From positions 1,426,001 through 1,490,000 of the forward strand of contig NZ_CP013444.1 in NCBI RefSeq assembly GCF_001718835.1: a DNA stretch of 64,000 nt, written 5' to 3'. This DNA is from Burkholderia cepacia (GTDB lineage: Bacteria; Pseudomonadota; Gammaproteobacteria; Burkholderiales; Burkholderiaceae). How positions within the stretch are numbered: the first letter of the stretch is position 1; each line of letters begins with the position of its first letter. The notes under the pieces were generated by a model. The model was not told the origin of the DNA and did not search any database. It was given only the letters and a program-made list of their open reading frames with translations. Below are positions 15,704 to 24,814 of this stretch, piece after piece. The position numbers were made by a program, and so were the translations under genes.

Positions 15704-17956
15704 TCACGGTCGCCGCGCCCCCGGCTTCGCGAACGCGCCGCGCACCTCGAAGCCGATTGCGTCGGCAACGTTGCCGCGCGCATCGACGAGTTCGAGCCGG
15801 TGCCGGCCCGGCCACGGCATCCACGCGATGCGGTCGGCATGCCCGATCACCTTGTCGTCGAGCCGCCACGCGAACTTCGCGGCGCGCCCGGCCGAGCGCT
15901 CGAACCAGATCCGCTGATTCTTCGGCGGAATGTCGGGGTCGATCGCGAAGATCGTGCCGTCGGTCGGCGTGCCGATCGTCAGCGGCGCGCGCGCGCCGTC
16001 CTTGCCCGGCGTGACGGGGGCGGCGAGCCGGATCGTGTCGACCGCCGTGCCGGCGAGAAACCATTCGCCGCGCGCCGGCTCGAGATCGCGCTCGAAGGTG
16101 ATGCGGCGCGTCTCGACGCCGGCCGGCGCACGCGGCGCGCGGCTCGGCACGTCGCGGTGCAGGTAGCCGACGACGGCCGACCACACCGGCGACGCGCCCG
16201 TGACGCCCGACACGTCCCACATCGGCGAGCCGTCCGCATTGCCGACCCACACGCCGACCGTATAGCGCGACGTGAAACCGACGGTCCAGTTGTCGCGCAT
16301 GTCCTTGCTCGTGCCGGTCTTGACTGCCGAGAAGAAGCGCGTCGCGAGCGGATTGTCGAAGCCGAACGTGCGCACGCGTGCGTTGTTGTCGGACAGGATG
16401 TCGGTCACGACGAAGCTCGCCGCCTCGCTGAACACGCGCGTGCCGTCGGACGCGCGCGCCGGCGTCGGCGCCGAAGCCGATGCGGACGAAGCCGGCGCCG
16501 GCAGGTCGACGGCCGGGCGGGCGACGCCGCCGTTTGCGAGCGCGCGGTACGCGTTGGTCAGCGACAGCAGCGTGACGTCCGCACTGCCGAGCGCGAGGCT
16601 GAAGCCGTAGTAGTCGCCTTCCTGCGCGAGCGGCAGGCCGAGCGCGGTCAGCGTGCGCGCGAAGCGGTGCGGCGTGACGAGCACGAGCGTGCGCACGGCC
16701 GGCACGTTCAACGAGCCGCCGAGCGCGCTGCGCACGCTCACCCAGCCCTTGAAATCCTTGTCGTAGTTCTGCGGGATGTACAGGCCGCCGCCGGCGGCGA
16801 GGTTGATCGGCGCGTCGTCGAGCAGCGACGCGGCCGTCAGCCGTTTCTCGTCGATTGCCTGCGCGTACAGGAACGGCTTGAGCGTCGAGCCGGCCTGGCG
16901 CGGCGCGAGCACGGCATCGACGTCGCGCGCGCTCGACAGCGCGCCGGACGAGCCGACCCATGCACGAATCTCGCCGGTCGCGTTGTCGATCACGACGACC
17001 GCACCGTCCTGCACGTTGCGCCGGTGCGCGGGCGCATTGAGTTCGGTCAGCGCCCGCATCAGCGTGTCGCGCGCGAAGCGCTGCAGCGGCGCATCGAGCG
17101 TCGTGCGCACCTGCGCGCCGGCTGCCGGCCGGACCTCGGCCGCGATGCGCCGTGCGAAGTGCGGGGCGAGGGCGGCGCCGTCGTCGCGCGCGGCGCCGGC
17201 CGGCCGCGCGGTGACCAGCTGCACGTAGCCGTCGAGCGACGCACAGGCCTGCTCCGCATGCATGTCGCGCAGGATCCGGCACGCACGCTCGGCGACTTTC
17301 GCGGGCGTGGCGTTGGGCGCGCGCACGAGCGCGGCCGCGATCGCGGCTTCGCGTGCGTCGAGGCCCGACGGCGCCTTGCCGAACAGCACCTGCGACAGCG
17401 CGGCGAGGCCGATCGTCTCGCCGCGGAACGGCACGAGGTTCAGGTATGCCTCGAGCACCTGGTCCTTGCGCCAGCCGCGTTCGAGCAGCAGCGCGTTGAC
17501 TGCCTGCGAGGCCTTCTGCGGCAGCGAGCGCTGGCCCGACCGGCGCGGCGAATCGCCGAGCAGCCCGGCGAGCTGCATCGTGACGGTCGACGCGCCGCGC
17601 GTGCGTTCGTTCCACAGGTTGCCCCACGCGGCGCCGGCGATGCCGCGCCAGTCGACGCCGCTGTGTTCGTAAAAGCGCTTGTCTTCCGACACGACGATCG
17701 CCTCGCGAAACGCGGGCGATACGTCCGCGAGCGACACCCAGTCGCCGCGCCGTTCGGTGCGGTCGACCCGCGTGCGCTGCAGCGGCGTGCCGTCGCGCGC
17801 GAGCAGCACCCAGTCGGAGCTGCGCCAGTTGCGGCGCACTTCGTCGTAGCCCGGCAGCGCATGCGCGACGAGCGGGGCCGCGAGCAGCGCGGTGATGAAG
17901 AGGCGGCCGGCAGCACCGGCAATCCGCGACGGCCGCGGTGAAGCGAATCCCTTCAT
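15704..17956 (-). CDS. pbpC: penicillin-binding protein 1C
   Basis: A bifunctional peptidoglycan synthase, 750 residues, anchored in the inner membrane by an N-terminal helix (about 15-33). The glycosyltransferase GT51 domain (about 50-230) has the catalytic VVSEDKRFYEHSGVDW (Glu91) and a second conserved block ERTRGASTVTMQLAG. The transpeptidase domain (about 290-560) shows STLK (Ser357), SLN (415-417) and KTG (546-548). A BiPBP C-terminal domain (about 665-745) is the PBP1C hallmark. The gene starts 7 bases after the alpha-2-macroglobulin stop, forming the same operon as in E. coli (yfhM-pbpC), where the pair is thought to repair and protect the envelope after breach by foreign proteases. 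Confidence 0.93.
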   Translation of the reverse strand: MKGFASPRPSRIAGAAGRLFITALLAAPLVAHALPGYDEVRRNWRSSDWVLLARDGTPLQRTRVDRTERRGDWVSLADVSPAFREAIVVSEDKRFYEHSGVDWRGIAGAAWGNLWNERTRGASTVTMQLAGLLGDSPRRSGQRSLPQKASQAVNALLLERGWRKDQVLEAYLNLVPFRGETIGLAALSQVLFGKAPSGLDAREAAIAAALVRAPNATPAKVAERACRILRDMHAEQACASLDGYVQLVTARPAGAARDDGAALAPHFARRIAAEVRPAAGAQVRTTLDAPLQRFARDTLMRALTELNAPAHRRNVQDGAVVVIDNATGEIRAWVGSSGALSSARDVDAVLAPRQAGSTLKPFLYAQAIDEKRLTAASLLDDAPINLAAGGGLYIPQNYDKDFKGWVSVRSALGGSLNVPAVRTLVLVTPHRFARTLTALGLPLAQEGDYYGFSLALGSADVTLLSLTNAYRALANGGVARPAVDLPAPASSASASAPTPARASDGTRVFSEAASFVVTDILSDNNARVRTFGFDNPLATRFFSAVKTGTSKDMRDNWTVGFTSRYTVGVWVGNADGSPMWDVSGVTGASPVWSAVVGYLHRDVPSRAPRAPAGVETRRITFERDLEPARGEWFLAGTAVDTIRLAAPVTPGKDGARAPLTIGTPTDGTIFAIDPDIPPKNQRIWFERSAGRAAKFAWRLDDKVIGHADRIAWMPWPGRHRLELVDARGNVADAIGFEVRGAFAKPGARRP

Positions 17957-17963
17957 CGCGCGT

Positions 17964-20900
17964 TCACGGCTTGCCCGCGTCGGCCGGTTTCACGGTCATC
18001 GGCGGGTTCGGCCACAGGCCGTATACGGACGGCGCGTACAGCGCCTCGACACGCGTCGGCGGCAGCCCGAACGTGCCGACGTTGTTCAGCCGCACGGTGT
18101 ACTCGACCGAGAATTTGCCCTTCGGCAGATAGTCGTAGTACGCACGGTAGCCGTCGAAGTCGCGCTCGATGAACGCCGGCCATGCGCCGTCCGGCGTCTT
18201 CTCGCCCTGCGTCGCGGCTTCGGAGTCGCGGCCGAGGCCCGAACCGAGGATCGTCGAACCGGCCGGAACCGGGTCGTTGACGACGACCCACGTCATGTCG
18301 CTCTGCGCGTCGATGTCGAGATGCACGCGCACGACGTCGCCGCGCGTCAGCACACCCTTGACGGCGGGCGACACGGGCGTGACGGTCTTCGTGATCCGGT
18401 AGCCGGCCGCGAACGGCGAACGCAGCGGCACGGCCGCGAGGCTTTCGATCGTGGCCCACGGGCGGCCGGTGCCGTTCTGCACGACGCTGAGCGTGCCCGG
18501 CTGGGCCGCGCGCGGCCACGGCAGCATCACGCTGCGGGCCGCGGCGGCGCGCGTCGCCGGGGTCGCCGACGCCGCTGCGGCCGATGCAGCCGGAGCTGCC
18601 GCCGCTGCCGGCGATGACGACCACGCGATCGAGCGCTCGTCGCCGCCGAGTGCGACCTTCGTCGCGCCGGCAACCGGCGTGCTCTCGTAGGTGCGCGAGA
18701 AGCGCTCGACCGCGAGCAGGCCGAGCGCATTCGACGTGGTCGTCTGCCATGCGCCCTGGCGCTGCAGCGCGAGCAGGCCGGCCGTCACGCGCGGCATCTC
18801 GTCCTTCCACGCCGGGTCGCCGGCGAATTCCAGCGCGAGGCGGGCCGCGTTGGTCTCGTTGCTGGTCATCAGCCACCACAGGTCGTCGTCGCGCGCGGTC
18901 GAGAACACGAGCTGCGTGCCCTGGTACGTGAGGCGTGCCCGCAGGATCTGCTCGACCTGCGCGCGTTTCTCGTCGCGTTGCGGGATGTCCTTCACGCGCG
19001 TGAGGATCGCGTGATAGTCGATCACCGCCGACGTCGGCCACTGGTTCGGCGCGATCTCGATCGAGCCGAGCATGCGGCCCTGCGCGGCGCCGTAGCGCGA
19101 CAGCGCCTCGATCGCGGCGAGCTTGCGGAGGTCGCGATCCTGGCGCGGCGCCCACGTGTTGCGTTCGAGGCGGCCGTCGACGAAGCGCGCGAGCCCGGCT
19201 TCGAGCTGCGTGCGAAGGTCTTCCGGCAGCGCGAAGCGCGGGTCGAGACGGCTCGCCTCGTCGGACACCACGAGCAGGTACGACGACAGCGTCGCGCTGC
19301 CGGCGTGCGAATCGTCGGACGACGGCGGGAAGTAGCTCGCGAGCCCGTCGCTGTCGAGATAGACGGGCATGCGGGCGATCAGCGCCTGCCATTGGGCGGG
19401 ATCGCGCAGGCCGATCGCGCGCGACGTCTGCTGTTCGAGGCAGCGGTACGGATAGCGCTCGAACCAGCGCTTCACGCCGGGCAGCCCGTCGGCGAGCTTC
19501 GACTGCAGCGACACGGCGATGCCGCCGCGCGGCAAGCCTTGCGCGTTGTTCGCGGCGCCGGCCGGGGAGGCCACCGGCACCGTCAGCGTGCCGTCGACCT
19601 GCGCGAGCGTCGCCTGCTGTACCGTGACCGGCAGCGCGGGCACGACCTTCTGCGCGACCGCCAGCGCGTCGGACGCGCGCTTGCCGCCTTGCTCGGCCGC
19701 TTCGATGCGCCAGTTCAGCGCCCCGGCCGCGTCGAGCGCCTGCTCGGGCACGGTGACCGTCCATGCGACTTCGGTTGCCGTATCGGCCGCGAGCGACACG
19801 GTCTGCGGTGCGACATCGAGGCCCGTCACGCGCGGCGTCACGACGACCTGCATCGCGCGGTCGGTCGTGTTGCGCAGCGTGACCTGTGCGCGGAATGCGT
19901 CGCCTTCGCGTACGAGCGGCGGCAGGCCGGAGATCAGCTGCAGATCCTGCGTACTGCGGATCGACGTGCTGCCGGTGCCGAAGCGGTCGGGGCCGACCGC
20001 CGCGATCGCGACGATCCGGAAGCGCGTGAGCGCGTCGTTCAGCGGCACCTCGACGGTCGCGCTGCCGCTGGCGTCCAGCGTCACGCGCGGATTCCACAGC
20101 AGCAGCGTGTCGAACAGCTCGCGGGTCGGCGCGCTGCCGCCGCCGCCGCCGGCCGGCACGGCCTTGCGGCCGAAGTGGCGGCGGCCGACGATTTCCATCT
20201 GCGCGGTGGCCGTCTCGACGCCGTACGCGCGTCGCCGCAGCATCGCGTCGAGCAGGTCCCAGCTGTTGTTCGGCATCAGTTCGAGCAGCGCCTCGTCGAC
20301 GGCCGCGACCGCGATCTGCGTGCCGGCCGGCGCGGGCTGGCCGTTCGGCAGCGTGACCTTCACGTGCGCCTGCGCCTTGCTGCGCACGGTGTAGCGCGTC
20401 GCGTCGGTCGTCACGGTCACACCGAGACGGTGCACGCCGGTGCCGACCTTGATCTCGCCGAGGCCGTAGCGGAACGCGGGTTTCGACAGGTCGACGAACG
20501 CGGTCGGCGCTTCATAGTGACGGCCCTCGCGCCAGAATGCGCGTGCCCATTCGACCGGTGCCTTCCAGCCCCACGTGAAGAACGAGTACCACGGCACTTC
20601 GCGAATCCGGCCGCGCAGCGCGAGCACCGATACATAGACGTTCGGCCCCCACGTGTCGCCGACCTTCAGGTCGACCGTCGGGTTCTTGCCGTTCAGTTCG
20701 ACGATGTGCGTTTCCATCACGCCGCCGCGCTCGACGGCGACAAGTGCCGTTGCGTAGCGGAACGGCATGCGTACCTGGAAGCGGGCGGTTTCGCCCGGTT
20801 CGTACGAGGTTTTCTCGGGAATCACGTCGATCCGGTCGGTGTTGTCGCCGCCGAACCAGAGTTCGTCTTCGCGCGTGACCCACACCGAGGTCGACGCGTT

Positions 20901-23900
20901 CGACGTGCGGCCGTCGCCGTCCTTGGCCACCGCGATCAGCTGCACGTTGCCGGCCTGCTCGAGCGTCGCGTCGCAGGCCATGCGGCCCTTGTCGTCGGTC
21001 TTGCCCGAGCACAGCACGCCGAGGTCGCGCGTGTCGCTCTTGTTGTCGTACGCGTAGAAGCCGCCGACCATTCGCTTGCGCGACGACGTCGTGATGCGCG
21101 CGACGCCCTTGATCTCGATCGGCACGGACGCGCGCGGCTTGCCTTGCAGGTCGACCGCCAGCGCCTGCACGGGCACGCGCTGGCCGACCGAAACCCAGCG
21201 GCCCGCCTTGATGCCGGCCACCACGGCGGCCGGCCACAGGATCGTGTCGCCGCGAATCGTCTGCACTTCGCCGTTCGGGTCGGCGAACGTCGCTTCGAGC
21301 GCGATGCGCTTCGGTGCGTCGACGTCGGGCAGGCCCTTCAGCGTGACCGAACCCGCACCGTTGCGGTCGAGCGTGAGCGGCAGCTTGTCGGCGATCAGCT
21401 TCGTCGCGTCGGGATCGTTGTTCGACGACGACGCGTTGTCGCCGTCCTGCGAATCGTCGTCGGCATTGCCGTCGCTCGTGTCGGGGCGATACGGCGTGAA
21501 GCTGAAATCCTCGAAGCGATCCGCGAACGGCGGCGATGCCCACTTCATCAGCGCCGACACCTGCACGGGCAGGTTCGATGCGCCGCCGCCCGACACGTAG
21601 TCGATCTGCACCGCGAGCGGCGCTTCCTTCACGGCGACGAGCGGGCTCTTCTGCGCGTCGCGCGCGCCGATCGATCCCTTCAGCACCGGCAGGCGGAACG
21701 CCTCGACGCGGAAGCTGCCGCTGTAGTAGGTGGACGTGGGCGAGTCTTCCGGGCCGCCTTCGAGCTCGACGCTGTATTCGCCGAGCTTCGCGGCGGCCGG
21801 CAGCGTGAACTGCGAGTCCGCGCTGTGGTCGGCCGCCCACGTGAGCGGCAGCTTGTAGGTCTGGCCCGTGCCGAGATGGCGGATCGTCACGCGCGTCGGG
21901 TATTGCGACGGGAACGCGAGGCTCTGCAGCGTCTCGGACCGGATGAAGTGCTTCATCGACACGGTTTCGCCCGCGCGCAGCAGCGTGCGGTCGAACACCG
22001 TATGCGCGCGCACGGTCCGCGCGCTGTCGGTGTCGGTCGGCACGTTGAAGCGCCACGATTCGATCCCGCGGTTCCAGCCCGAGCTGACGAACGCCATGTC
22101 GGGGCCCGTCTTCGGATCGTTCACGCGGGCCGACACGAAGTAGTCGTCGAAGCGTTGCTCCGAGTCGGACGAGCTGCATGCGCGCTTCGATTCGAACGCG
22201 CCGTCGATCTTCAGCAGCCCCTGCGCATCGGTCTTGCCGGACGCGATCTCGTCGCCGTTGCAGTCCGACACGCGGATCTGCGCGTTCGGCACGGGCTTGC
22301 CCTTGTCGAGCGTCGTGACCCACACGAGGTTGTTTTCGCGGCCCTGTTTCAGGTGCACGCCGAGGTTGGTGACGAGCACCGTGGTGCGCACGTACATGCT
22401 CGACGGCTTCGCGAGCAGCGAGCGGCCGAGCGCGGGCGACGCGAGTTCGAGCACGTAGAAGCCGGGCTTGTCGATCGGCACGCCGACGACTTCGAACGGG
22501 CGCAGCGCCTTCGGGTCCGCCTTCGGCAGCGTCAGCGCCTGCACGCCGGGCTGGCCCTTGAGCAGGGTCAGCGAGCGCACGTCGATGCGGCGATCCTTCG
22601 GTGCGGGCGCCTTCTCGCCGGCCTCGCGCGGCACGTAGACGGGGTGCTGGCCCTTGCGTTCGAGCAGGCCGGGAATCTGGCCGTCGATCGAGCCGGCCGT
22701 CATCGACCAGTTGTCGAAGCGGTCGACGGTGCGCATCCACTGACGAATCGCGGTGTCGTCGTCGACCTTCAGGTTCGAGAACTGCGCGCCCTGGGTGTTG
22801 AGGCCGTCGACATGCAGGTCGGCCTCGACGTTGCGCAGCGTGACGGGCACGAGCGCGGGCGTATCGGGTTCGGCGAAGCGCTCGACGATCCCGAACGTGC
22901 CCGACGAGAACTTCGCGAGCGGCGGCATCGGCGCGGTGCGCGTCGCGAGCGGGAACAGGTCGGCGTTCGACAGCGGTCGGTCGGTCACGTCGCGCAGGCC
23001 CGACGGCAATTCGACCGTCAGGCCGGCCTGCTCGGGCAGCGGCGGGTTGAACGTGACGGTGGTGACTTCCTCGCTCTTGTCGTCGGCCGCGAAGGTCGGC
23101 GACAGCGAACCGTCCGGGCCGCGCAGCTTGATCGCCTCGGCGTTCTTGCGCGAGATCGGCGCGTTGAACGACAGCGTGAGCGGGCGCAGCGGCGTGCAGG
23201 GCGCCTTCGCGTTCTCGCGTTCGCACGAGAAGCTCGCGGCGAACGGTGCGCGCACGGTGAAATCGAAGCGCCGTTCCGTTTCGTTCGGGATCCCGCTCGG
23301 GCTCGCGACGCCCTTGCCGTATACGAGCTGCATCTTTGCGCTCGCGGGCAGCGCCTGCGCGCACGACAGCGTCAGCACGCGGGCGGCATCCTTCTTCAGC
23401 CCGAAGTGATCGAGCAGCGCGTTGCGCGCATCGTCGTCGGCGGCCGTGACGGGAATGCGGTTGCCGATGCCGGCCGCTTCGCACCAGATGTTCGCGAGCG
23501 CCGAGCGCGGTTCGGCCGGGCCGTTCAGCTTCAGCACGAATACCTGGTGCTCCTCGATCTCGCGCGAGCCGGGGCGGACGTTCACCGGGAACGGGCCGCC
23601 CGTCTGGAACGTGAAGCGGCGCGGGCCGCTGGCCGCGTTGCCCGCGACCGAGCGCAACGTGTCGTTGAGCGCGACCGAGCAGCGCACGCCGGGCGGCAGG
23701 TCGTTTTCGAAATCGTAAACCCAGGTCTTGTCGTCGAGCCAGTGCCCCTGGCCGCGCGCGGCCGCGGAGTCGTTGCAGGTGACGCGCGCGGGATTCGGCG
23801 CGGACGCCGAGCCGAACGCGACCATCGGTTCGTCGAACTTGACGACGCTTTGCCGGACTTCGGTGACGGTGCCTTGCGGCGAGACGCTCACCGTGCGGGC

Positions 23901-24023
23901 CGCGCCCGCATGCAGCGACAGTGCCGTGGCGCCGCCGAGCGCCGCGACGGCGCCGGTGCGCCAGAGCCATCGCGTGATGGTTTGAAAGGTTGGTTCGTGC
24001 TTGTTGTCGTCGTGCTGCTTCAT
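17964..24023 (-). CDS. bacterial alpha-2-macroglobulin family protein
   Basis: A 2019-residue periplasmic protease trap, larger than E. coli YfhM (about 1650). The N-terminal segment TGAVAALGGATALSLHAGAA is a signal or anchor without a lipobox. Many macroglobulin (MG) domains follow, then the complement/A2M core with GDAFRAQVTLRNTTDRAMQ, and the thioester motif CLEQQ at about Cys1528 in PYRCLEQQTSRAIGLRD, so the covalent trapping chemistry is intact. The C-terminus has an A2M receptor-like domain. The ATG at 24023 is preferred over a GTG 14 codons upstream; GAGGG lies 11 bases before it. First gene of the operon with pbpC. The extra length against E. coli may be added N-terminal MG domains. 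Confidence 0.93.
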   Translation of the reverse strand: MKQHDDNKHEPTFQTITRWLWRTGAVAALGGATALSLHAGAARTVSVSPQGTVTEVRQSVVKFDEPMVAFGSASAPNPARVTCNDSAAARGQGHWLDDKTWVYDFENDLPPGVRCSVALNDTLRSVAGNAASGPRRFTFQTGGPFPVNVRPGSREIEEHQVFVLKLNGPAEPRSALANIWCEAAGIGNRIPVTAADDDARNALLDHFGLKKDAARVLTLSCAQALPASAKMQLVYGKGVASPSGIPNETERRFDFTVRAPFAASFSCERENAKAPCTPLRPLTLSFNAPISRKNAEAIKLRGPDGSLSPTFAADDKSEEVTTVTFNPPLPEQAGLTVELPSGLRDVTDRPLSNADLFPLATRTAPMPPLAKFSSGTFGIVERFAEPDTPALVPVTLRNVEADLHVDGLNTQGAQFSNLKVDDDTAIRQWMRTVDRFDNWSMTAGSIDGQIPGLLERKGQHPVYVPREAGEKAPAPKDRRIDVRSLTLLKGQPGVQALTLPKADPKALRPFEVVGVPIDKPGFYVLELASPALGRSLLAKPSSMYVRTTVLVTNLGVHLKQGRENNLVWVTTLDKGKPVPNAQIRVSDCNGDEIASGKTDAQGLLKIDGAFESKRACSSSDSEQRFDDYFVSARVNDPKTGPDMAFVSSGWNRGIESWRFNVPTDTDSARTVRAHTVFDRTLLRAGETVSMKHFIRSETLQSLAFPSQYPTRVTIRHLGTGQTYKLPLTWAADHSADSQFTLPAAAKLGEYSVELEGGPEDSPTSTYYSGSFRVEAFRLPVLKGSIGARDAQKSPLVAVKEAPLAVQIDYVSGGGASNLPVQVSALMKWASPPFADRFEDFSFTPYRPDTSDGNADDDSQDGDNASSSNNDPDATKLIADKLPLTLDRNGAGSVTLKGLPDVDAPKRIALEATFADPNGEVQTIRGDTILWPAAVVAGIKAGRWVSVGQRVPVQALAVDLQGKPRASVPIEIKGVARITTSSRKRMVGGFYAYDNKSDTRDLGVLCSGKTDDKGRMACDATLEQAGNVQLIAVAKDGDGRTSNASTSVWVTREDELWFGGDNTDRIDVIPEKTSYEPGETARFQVRMPFRYATALVAVERGGVMETHIVELNGKNPTVDLKVGDTWGPNVYVSVLALRGRIREVPWYSFFTWGWKAPVEWARAFWREGRHYEAPTAFVDLSKPAFRYGLGEIKVGTGVHRLGVTVTTDATRYTVRSKAQAHVKVTLPNGQPAPAGTQIAVAAVDEALLELMPNNSWDLLDAMLRRRAYGVETATAQMEIVGRRHFGRKAVPAGGGGGSAPTRELFDTLLLWNPRVTLDASGSATVEVPLNDALTRFRIVAIAAVGPDRFGTGSTSIRSTQDLQLISGLPPLVREGDAFRAQVTLRNTTDRAMQVVVTPRVTGLDVAPQTVSLAADTATEVAWTVTVPEQALDAAGALNWRIEAAEQGGKRASDALAVAQKVVPALPVTVQQATLAQVDGTLTVPVASPAGAANNAQGLPRGGIAVSLQSKLADGLPGVKRWFERYPYRCLEQQTSRAIGLRDPAQWQALIARMPVYLDSDGLASYFPPSSDDSHAGSATLSSYLLVVSDEASRLDPRFALPEDLRTQLEAGLARFVDGRLERNTWAPRQDRDLRKLAAIEALSRYGAAQGRMLGSIEIAPNQWPTSAVIDYHAILTRVKDIPQRDEKRAQVEQILRARLTYQGTQLVFSTARDDDLWWLMTSNETNAARLALEFAGDPAWKDEMPRVTAGLLALQRQGAWQTTTSNALGLLAVERFSRTYESTPVAGATKVALGGDERSIAWSSSPAAAAAPAASAAAASATPATRAAAARSVMLPWPRAAQPGTLSVVQNGTGRPWATIESLAAVPLRSPFAAGYRITKTVTPVSPAVKGVLTRGDVVRVHLDIDAQSDMTWVVVNDPVPAGSTILGSGLGRDSEAATQGEKTPDGAWPAFIERDFDGYRAYYDYLPKGKFSVEYTVRLNNVGTFGLPPTRVEALYAPSVYGLWPNPPMTVKPADAGKP

Positions 24024-24310
24024 CGCTCGATTGCCCTCGGAGGGAAGCTTTCTGTTTGATTGCACGCGATTCTAACCGACCGGCATGGCAGCCCATCGTC
24101 GCGCGACACGGGGAGAGGGCATCGCGGATTTGTCGCGCAGGGGACACAAAAATCCGGCGAAATGTCGATTGTCTCGGATTGCGGAACATTTAATGGACTA
24201 TAAAAAGATTGTTCGATCCGATTTGTGCGCGTACATTTCAGGTCCGCGCCAATGTTTGAGAAATATCAAGCGTGGTTTTCCCGAATCCGGTGTTCCAGAG
24301 AAAAGGAAAC

Positions 24311-24814
24311 ATGCACAACGACAACACTCCCCACTCGCGTCGCACGGGCGACGCCGCCGCCGGCTTTACGCGGCGTCAATGGCTGCAGGGCGCACTGGCG
24401 CTGACGGCGGCGGGCCTCACGGGCTCGCTCGCGCTGAAGGCGCTGGCCGACAACCCGGCCGCCGCGCCGCTCGATACGTTCATGACGCTCTCCGAATCGC
24501 TGACCGGCAAGCCGCGCCTGAATCGCGTGCTCGGCCAGCGCTTCCTGCAGGCCTTGCAGAAGGGTTCGTTCAAGACGGCCGACAGCCTGCCGCAACTCGC
24601 CGGCGCGCTGTCCGCGGGCACGCTGAGCCCCGATCAGGAGAAGCTCGCGCTCGCGATTCTCGAGGCGTGGTATCTCGGCGTCGTCGACAACGTCGTGATT
24701 ACCTACGAAGAAGCATTAATGTTCAGCGTCGTGTCCGATACGCTCGTGATCCCGTCGTATTGCCCCAACAAACCCGGCTTCTGGGCCGACAAACCGATCG
24801 AGAGGCAAGCCTGA
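24311..24814 (+). CDS. FAD-glucose dehydrogenase small (gamma) subunit
   Basis: A 167-residue subunit of the gluconate 2-dehydrogenase subunit 3 family. It carries a twin-arginine signal (FTRRQWLQGALALTAAGLTG) that exports the folded alpha-gamma complex to the periplasm, with the alpha subunit hitch-hiking. Conserved C-terminal pattern: ILEAWYLGVVDN and SYCPNKPGFWADKP. AAAAGGAAA precedes the ATG at 24311. The stop TGA overlaps the alpha-subunit ATG by one base (TGATG), showing tight coupling. Length and order match the B. cepacia glucose dehydrogenase operon. The divergent A2M gene is 287 bases away, so the operon promoter lies in that gap. Confidence 0.93.
   Translation: MHNDNTPHSRRTGDAAAGFTRRQWLQGALALTAAGLTGSLALKALADNPAAAPLDTFMTLSESLTGKPRLNRVLGQRFLQALQKGSFKTADSLPQLAGALSAGTLSPDQEKLALAILEAWYLGVVDNVVITYEEALMFSVVSDTLVIPSYCPNKPGFWADKPIERQA

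Noticed and set aside
18978..24059. Very long open frame on the plus strand, over 1600 codons, antisense to the alpha-2-macroglobulin gene
   Set aside because: Composition is Arg/Ala/His-rich with no motif, while the minus strand encodes a clear A2M with thioester. It is a mirror of third-position GC bias.
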